Assembly (NCBI GenBank): GCA_964551295.1
Contig: CAZKDJ010000150.1
Span: 1-10,335 of the forward strand
DNA: 10,335 nucleotides
From: JAFGED01 sp964551295
GTDB lineage: Bacteria; Chloroflexota; Anaerolineae; B4-G1
Direction: 5' to 3'
In this document: positions 8,225 to 10,335 of the stretch, one piece after another
Position numbering within the stretch: the first letter of the stretch is position 1
Layout of the letters: each line of letters begins with the position of its first letter
Notes under the pieces: generated by a model
The model's input: the letters and a program-made list of their open reading frames with translations, nothing else
What the model was told of the DNA's origin: nothing
Databases searched by the model: none
Translations under genes and position numbers: made by a program

Positions 8225-8398
8225 CTATGCCTTCTCGACGGTCGGTTGGGCGACGTTGGAGTCGGACCGCCCGCCGCAGTCCACGCTGCGGCTGGCCTCG
8301 AAGGCGCACGCCTCGCAGCAGTAGATCTTGGTGCCGCGTCGAACGGGTTCCTCTCCCAGCTCTTCATGACAGTGATCGCACCTTTGGGTTTCTGTCAT
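8225..8398 (-). CDS. Small SmtA/metallothionein-like Cys-rich zinc-binding protein
   Basis: A 57-residue protein starting MTETQRCDHCHEE and ending at the TAG at 8225. Six cysteines (C7, C10, C27, C28, C31, C41) and H9/H11 form a C-x2-C knuckle followed by a YCCEACA motif (26-32) and a final Cys. The YCCEACA core is the hallmark of bacterial SmtA/BmtA-type metallothioneins, whose zinc-finger fold carries it; this copy has fewer Cys after the core than SmtA, so it may bind only one or two ions. The start is secure: a perfect GGAGGT lies 7 bases before the ATG. It sits between superoxide reductase and the rubrerythrin-like gene. Zinc buffering, thiol-based sensing or metallochaperone work are all possible. 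It could alternatively be described as an uncharacterised zinc-ribbon protein. Confidence 0.85.
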   Translation of the reverse strand: MTETQRCDHCHEELGEEPVRRGTKIYCCEACAFEASRSVDCGGRSDSNVAQPTVEKA

Positions 8399-8427
8399 GG
8401 TGGTTACCTCCGTCGGTTGGCAGATGG

Positions 8428-8492
8428 TAGATTGGTAAACTGGTAGACTGGTAGGTTTCTACCAGCTACCAATTTACCAGTGTACTAATCTA
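8428..8492. repeat. TGGTAGA-type inverted repeat overlapping the end of the superoxide reductase gene
   Basis: The left arm (8428-8454) is built of short TGGTAGA/TGGTAAAC-like units; the right arm (8459-8492) is the reverse complement with small bulges. TGGTAAA pairs with TTTACCA, and TGGTAG-a-CTGGTAG with CTACCAG-CTACCA around a GTTT loop; the outer ends are TAGATT and AATCTA. The right end supplies the superoxide reductase TAG (8485-8487) and its last codons. It is probably a dispersed low-complexity palindrome; no T-run follows, so a terminator role is unproven. Confidence 0.65.
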
Positions 8493-8877
8493 CTTGGATT
8501 TCCTTTTCGCTTTCCCACAGTCCGTGGATGTTGCAGAAGGACACGGCGTGCAGCGTGCCGGGCTTGGCGATCTTGAGCGATGCAGTCACCGAGTGATTGG
8601 TGTAGACGGGACCCTGGTTCGCGCCGGCGACTGACTCACCGTGGGCGTTGAATTCAAAGTAGCCTACGTCGTAGGTGAACTTGTCGCCTTCTGGATGGAA
8701 ATAAACCCTGATCCAACGGATGTGGTGCTCGGTGGTGTTGGGATGAGCGATCTCTTTCCCTATCCCAACTTTCACGTCGAACATCTCTCCGGCCTTCACC
8801 GTGTCCGGGCACTCGATGACGGGTACGTGTTTTTCTGACTTCCAGTCGGCCGTCTGAATTCTGTCTGCGATACCCAT
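8485..8877 (-). CDS. sor: Superoxide reductase, class II (neelaredoxin-type, 1Fe)
   Basis: A 130-residue cytoplasmic enzyme that reduces superoxide to H2O2 without making O2. The mononuclear iron site is complete: E15-K16-H17 near the N-terminus (Glu as the resting sixth ligand, Lys steering superoxide), H45 and H51 in the HPNTTEHHIRWI segment, and C115 and H118 in SFCNIHG. The N-terminal Cys4 desulforedoxin domain of two-iron desulfoferrodoxins is missing, so it is the short form. The ATG lies one base after the TAA of the Dps-like gene, and GAGAAAG in the end of that gene can serve as ribosome site, so translation is probably coupled. Its last residues and stop lie in a palindromic repeat. 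The usual electron donor, rubredoxin, is not encoded nearby. Confidence 0.97.
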   Translation of the reverse strand: MGIADRIQTADWKSEKHVPVIECPDTVKAGEMFDVKVGIGKEIAHPNTTEHHIRWIRVYFHPEGDKFTYDVGYFEFNAHGESVAGANQGPVYTNHSVTASLKIAKPGTLHAVSFCNIHGLWESEKEIQVD

Positions 8878-8878
8878 G

Positions 8879-9376
8879 TTACTTTCTCGACTTCATTAGT
8901 TCGATGTCTTCCTGCAGTGCCTGGAGATCTTCCTCGTGCACGATCTCGTCCGTCATGATCTGCAGGGCCATTTCGTACGTCACAGGATCGGTGTCTTTGG
9001 TGAGCTCTGCCAAAGCCTTGTAGACGTCGATAGCGCACTGCTCGCCCGCGATGTTCTGCTTTAGCAGGACTTCGACGTATGGGTCTTCTGGCGACTCATA
9101 GCCGCAGTTGGTCGCCTTGTACCAGTCCTCGGGTGTGAGGAGCGGCGTGCCGCCGAGTTGAAGGATGCGATCCACGAGCCGCAGGGCGTGGCCGAGTTCC
9201 TCCGTGGCGTGCTCCTCCAGTTCCACGGTCACCGCTCCCCTCATCGGCCCCTTGGCCACCTTGGCGCCGATCCAGTATTGGTAGTAGGCCAGCCATTCGT
9301 CTGCGAGCGCTTTGTTGAGCTGCTCAATGAGTTTACCTACATCCATCCCGAGGATTTCTTGTGCTTTCGTTCCCAT
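8879..9376 (-). CDS. Dps-like/bacterioferritin-like diiron ferritin-family protein
   Basis: A 165-residue four-helix ferritin-superfamily protein. The bacterioferritin-type diiron ligand set is complete: E27, E60-x2-H63, E112 and E144-x2-H147. Two cysteines, C91 and C114, lie around the third helix; a conserved Cys pair near the diiron site is the mark of Dps-like thioferritins (DPSL) described in Sulfolobus and Pyrococcus, so this may belong there, though I assign that only from memory of the pattern. Such proteins use H2O2 to oxidise and store iron in a 12-subunit shell. The start has AAAGGAG about 8 bases upstream. The superoxide reductase gene begins one base after its stop, so the two are made together: superoxide reductase yields H2O2 that this protein could consume. 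Bacterioferritin or generic ferritin-like are alternatives; no heme Met is assigned. Confidence 0.88.
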   Translation of the reverse strand: MGTKAQEILGMDVGKLIEQLNKALADEWLAYYQYWIGAKVAKGPMRGAVTVELEEHATEELGHALRLVDRILQLGGTPLLTPEDWYKATNCGYESPEDPYVEVLLKQNIAGEQCAIDVYKALAELTKDTDPVTYEMALQIMTDEIVHEEDLQALQEDIELMKSRK

Positions 9377-9415
9377 TTATTGTCTCCTTTCTTCTTTACT
9401 TGATTTTAGGTGGGC

Positions 9416-10078
9416 CTAGGTTTCTGTCCAGGTCCACACGCCGCGGTTATTCAAACTTGTATAGGCATCTCTGAGTATTCTGTAATGTTTGTTTTCCTCC
9501 TGTGCCAACCGTCTGAACATAGACTGCCCGGCAGGATCGCTGGTCTGCTCCGCCAGGGCGGTGTACCTTTTCTCGGCCTCTGTCTCGATTTCGAGGGCCG
9601 TGGTGATGATGCCCATCATGCTCATCTTGTTCGGCTCGGCGGTCGTCTGCACTTCGCTGGGGGCCGGTATGGTCAGCTCTCGGCCTTCGTAGCCGATGAA
9701 AGACTCCACTGAAAAAACCACTAAGGACACAAAGAACACAAAGGATTTTGAGATGCAACTTAATAAGACTCTTTTTTCTGTGGTCTACGACGAACAATTT
9801 CAAGCCCCGCTTGAATTTTCTTAGTGTCCTTCGTGTCCTTTGTGGTTAGAAAGGCCTTTTTTCAGTAGAGCCATGAAAGCCCCCTGGTCACGCAGCGACT
9901 GTTCCAACTTGGCCATGATGGCGTAATGATGGCGCTCGAACTCGGCCAGTTGCTCGAGCAGGCTGCGCCCCAGGGTCTCTGTCTTTTGTGCGGCGTCGGC
10001 GTAAAAAGCCGCCGCCTTCTTTTCGGCCTCCATCGCGATCTTGATCGCATCTAGAAGGGTTGTGTCTTGTTCTGCCGT
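9416..10078 (-). pseudogene. Ferritin-like diiron protein gene, split by a repeat element and with a lost start codon
   Basis: Two pieces of one gene. The N-terminal half reads from 10078 to about 9873; the C-terminal half from about 9702 to 9416. Between them lies a 170-bp element. Removing it and one target copy restores one frame: ...DQGAF joined to IGYEGRELTIP..., giving about 161 residues. The rebuilt protein has both half-sites, E19 and E48-x2-H51 in the first half, E106 and E136-x2-H139 in the second, as in the rubrerythrin-like protein of this block. Inside the element the N-half runs on to a stop after LSNHKGHEGH (9821), and the C-half could only start from a GTG inside the element (e.g. 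9739) with no ribosome site. The expected start is ACG (10078-10076), 5 bases after a perfect GGAGGT; the first in-frame ATG is residue 16 (10033). Fragments may still be expressed, but a normal product is unlikely. Confidence 0.88.
9703..9872. mobile_element. MITE-like inverted-repeat insertion with 7-bp target duplication
   Basis: About 170 bp with no transposase. Terminal inverted repeats are CTCCACTGAAAAAA (9704-9717) and, on the other strand, CTCTACTGAAAAAA (9870-9857), 13 of 14 identical. Just inside, both arms carry CCACtAAGGACACaAAG-like words, and the centre holds a TTCAAGC/GCTTGAA hairpin (9799-9815). The 7-mer ATGAAAG flanks it on both sides (9696-9702 and 9873-9879), as expected for a target-site duplication. 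The direct evidence of insertion is the interrupted ferritin-like reading frame. Repeats encoding NHKGHEGH-like peptides are, from memory, scattered in many environmental genomes. The mobilising transposase family is unknown. Confidence 0.82.
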
Positions 10079-10089
10079 TTCACACCTCC
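10076..10089 (-). promoter_or_regulatory. Shine-Dalgarno followed by a degenerate (ACG) start codon
   Basis: GGAGGT (10089-10084) is followed after GTGAA by ACG-GCA-GAA, in the exact frame of the ferritin-like N-half. One transition would make it ATG and yield an N-terminus MAEQDTTLLDAIKIAMEAEK, typical of the family. The out-of-frame GTG touching the Shine-Dalgarno leads to a TAG after ten codons and is not credible as a start. Confidence 0.7.
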
Positions 10090-10102
10090 GGGGCGCAACT
10101 CT

Positions 10103-10131
10103 ATCTTACCGCGCTTTATGCTCCCTGGCAA
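10103..10131 (-). promoter_or_regulatory. Candidate sigma70-type promoter for the stress-gene block
   Basis: On the minus strand TTGCCA (10131-10126, 5 of 6 to consensus) and TAAGAT (10108-10103, 4 of 6) are separated by exactly 17 bases. Transcription would begin near 10096, a few bases before the GGAGGT at 10089. It would drive the broken ferritin-like gene and, by read-through, the Dps-like, superoxide reductase and later genes, for which I found no clear promoter of their own. Confidence 0.55.
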
Positions 10132-10193
10132 ATGCCGGGGTAAAATCCTGCAAGGTTACGCGATTTGAACGAACTGCCCTCTTGGAATCACTT

Positions 10194-10211
10194 ACCGATT
10201 GGGGGATCGGT
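10194..10211 (-). terminator. Small hairpin after the peroxiredoxin-like gene (weak terminator candidate)
   Basis: ACCGAT (10194-10199) and ATCGGT (10206-10211) pair perfectly around a G/C-homopolymer loop, 27 bases past the stop of the upstream gene. The 6-bp stem lacks a T-run, so termination would be weak at best. The remaining gap to the promoter at 10131 shows nothing else. Confidence 0.3.
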
Positions 10212-10237
10212 CACGCTGACCTCGAAGTCGGCGGGCG

Positions 10238-10335
10238 CTACGGTTTCCAAACCTTCCAAACATTCCCTGCCAGGTCCGGTCCGGGCTTGAGCGTCGGGTC
10301 GCCGGGCTGCCAGCCGGACGGCATCACCTCGCCCG
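10238..10335 (-). CDS. Peroxiredoxin (AhpC/TSA family), C-terminal end only
   Basis: The last 31 codons of a gene that enters from the right edge, ending in TAG at 10238. The visible peptide includes GEVMPSGWQPGD, PTLKPGPDLAGN and VWKVWKP. A P-x-x-W-x-P-G segment preceded by a V-[MTA] pair is characteristic of the C-terminal region of 2-Cys peroxiredoxins, and the following PGPDL...W-x-x-W tail resembles alkyl hydroperoxide reductase-type versions. The catalytic Cys is outside the window, so the class cannot be confirmed. If correct, it would remove the H2O2 produced by the downstream superoxide reductase. A partial 3' gene assigned on a short motif. Confidence 0.65.
   Translation of the reverse strand, partial: GEVMPSGWQPGDPTLKPGPDLAGNVWKVWKP

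Noticed and set aside
8421..8492. Short TGGTAGA-like tandem units considered as a CRISPR or microsatellite
   Set aside because: Units are 7-9 bases without spacers of CRISPR size, and the whole folds as one inverted repeat; no cas genes are nearby.
9447..9803. A 118-codon minus-strand frame spanning the repeat element
   Set aside because: It reads the ferritin-like C-half in the wrong frame and starts inside the repeat element; its Arg/His-rich tail is a frame shadow.
10051..10083. GTG start directly abutting GGAGGT ahead of the ferritin-like N-half
   Set aside because: Zero spacing from the ribosome site, wrong frame for the ferritin-like sequence, and a TAG after ten codons.

Overview
The window reads as a chromosomal segment from an oxygen-exposed anaerobic or microaerophilic bacterium. 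The gene families (1Fe superoxide reductase, flavodiiron protein, several ferritin-like diiron proteins) are typical of anaerobes that must remove O2, superoxide and peroxide. The repeat-rich intergenic DNA, GAF/PAS-heavy kinases and moderately high GC would suit a Chloroflexota (Anaerolineae-like) genome, but that placement is inference. Every gene I can support lies on the minus strand, so transcription runs from high to low coordinates.

From right to left, positions 10335-6241 form an oxidative-stress and iron-handling block. It holds the tail of a peroxiredoxin-like gene, a ferritin-like gene broken by a small inverted-repeat element, an intact Dps/bacterioferritin-like protein, a superoxide reductase whose start is one base past the previous stop, a 57-residue SmtA/metallothionein-like Cys protein, a rubrerythrin-like diiron protein without a rubredoxin domain, and an FprA-type flavodiiron protein. 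An SDR-family oxidoreductase follows (6195-5485). Plausible division of labour: superoxide reductase makes H2O2 from superoxide, peroxiredoxin and the rubrerythrin-like protein remove peroxide, the flavodiiron protein reduces O2 (or NO), and the ferritin-like and Cys-rich proteins hold iron or zinc. No rubredoxin or other obvious electron donor is encoded here.

Positions 5432-35 hold a separate two-gene signalling operon with its own candidate extended -10 promoter: a membrane-anchored GAF-PAS-GAF histidine kinase, then a receiver-first PAS-GAF-GAF-PAS histidine kinase. The layout suggests a phosphorelay; nothing in the sequence ties it directly to the stress genes.

The most informative local feature is the broken ferritin-like gene at 10078-9416. 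A ~170-bp element with 14-bp terminal inverted repeats, flanked by a 7-bp target duplication, sits inside it; the two halves rejoin in frame to a ~161-residue diiron protein with all expected ligands. Its start codon also appears to have become ACG, at ideal spacing from a perfect Shine-Dalgarno. Five other intergenic spots carry further, mutually different hairpin sequences, two of which supply the stop codon of the neighbouring gene.
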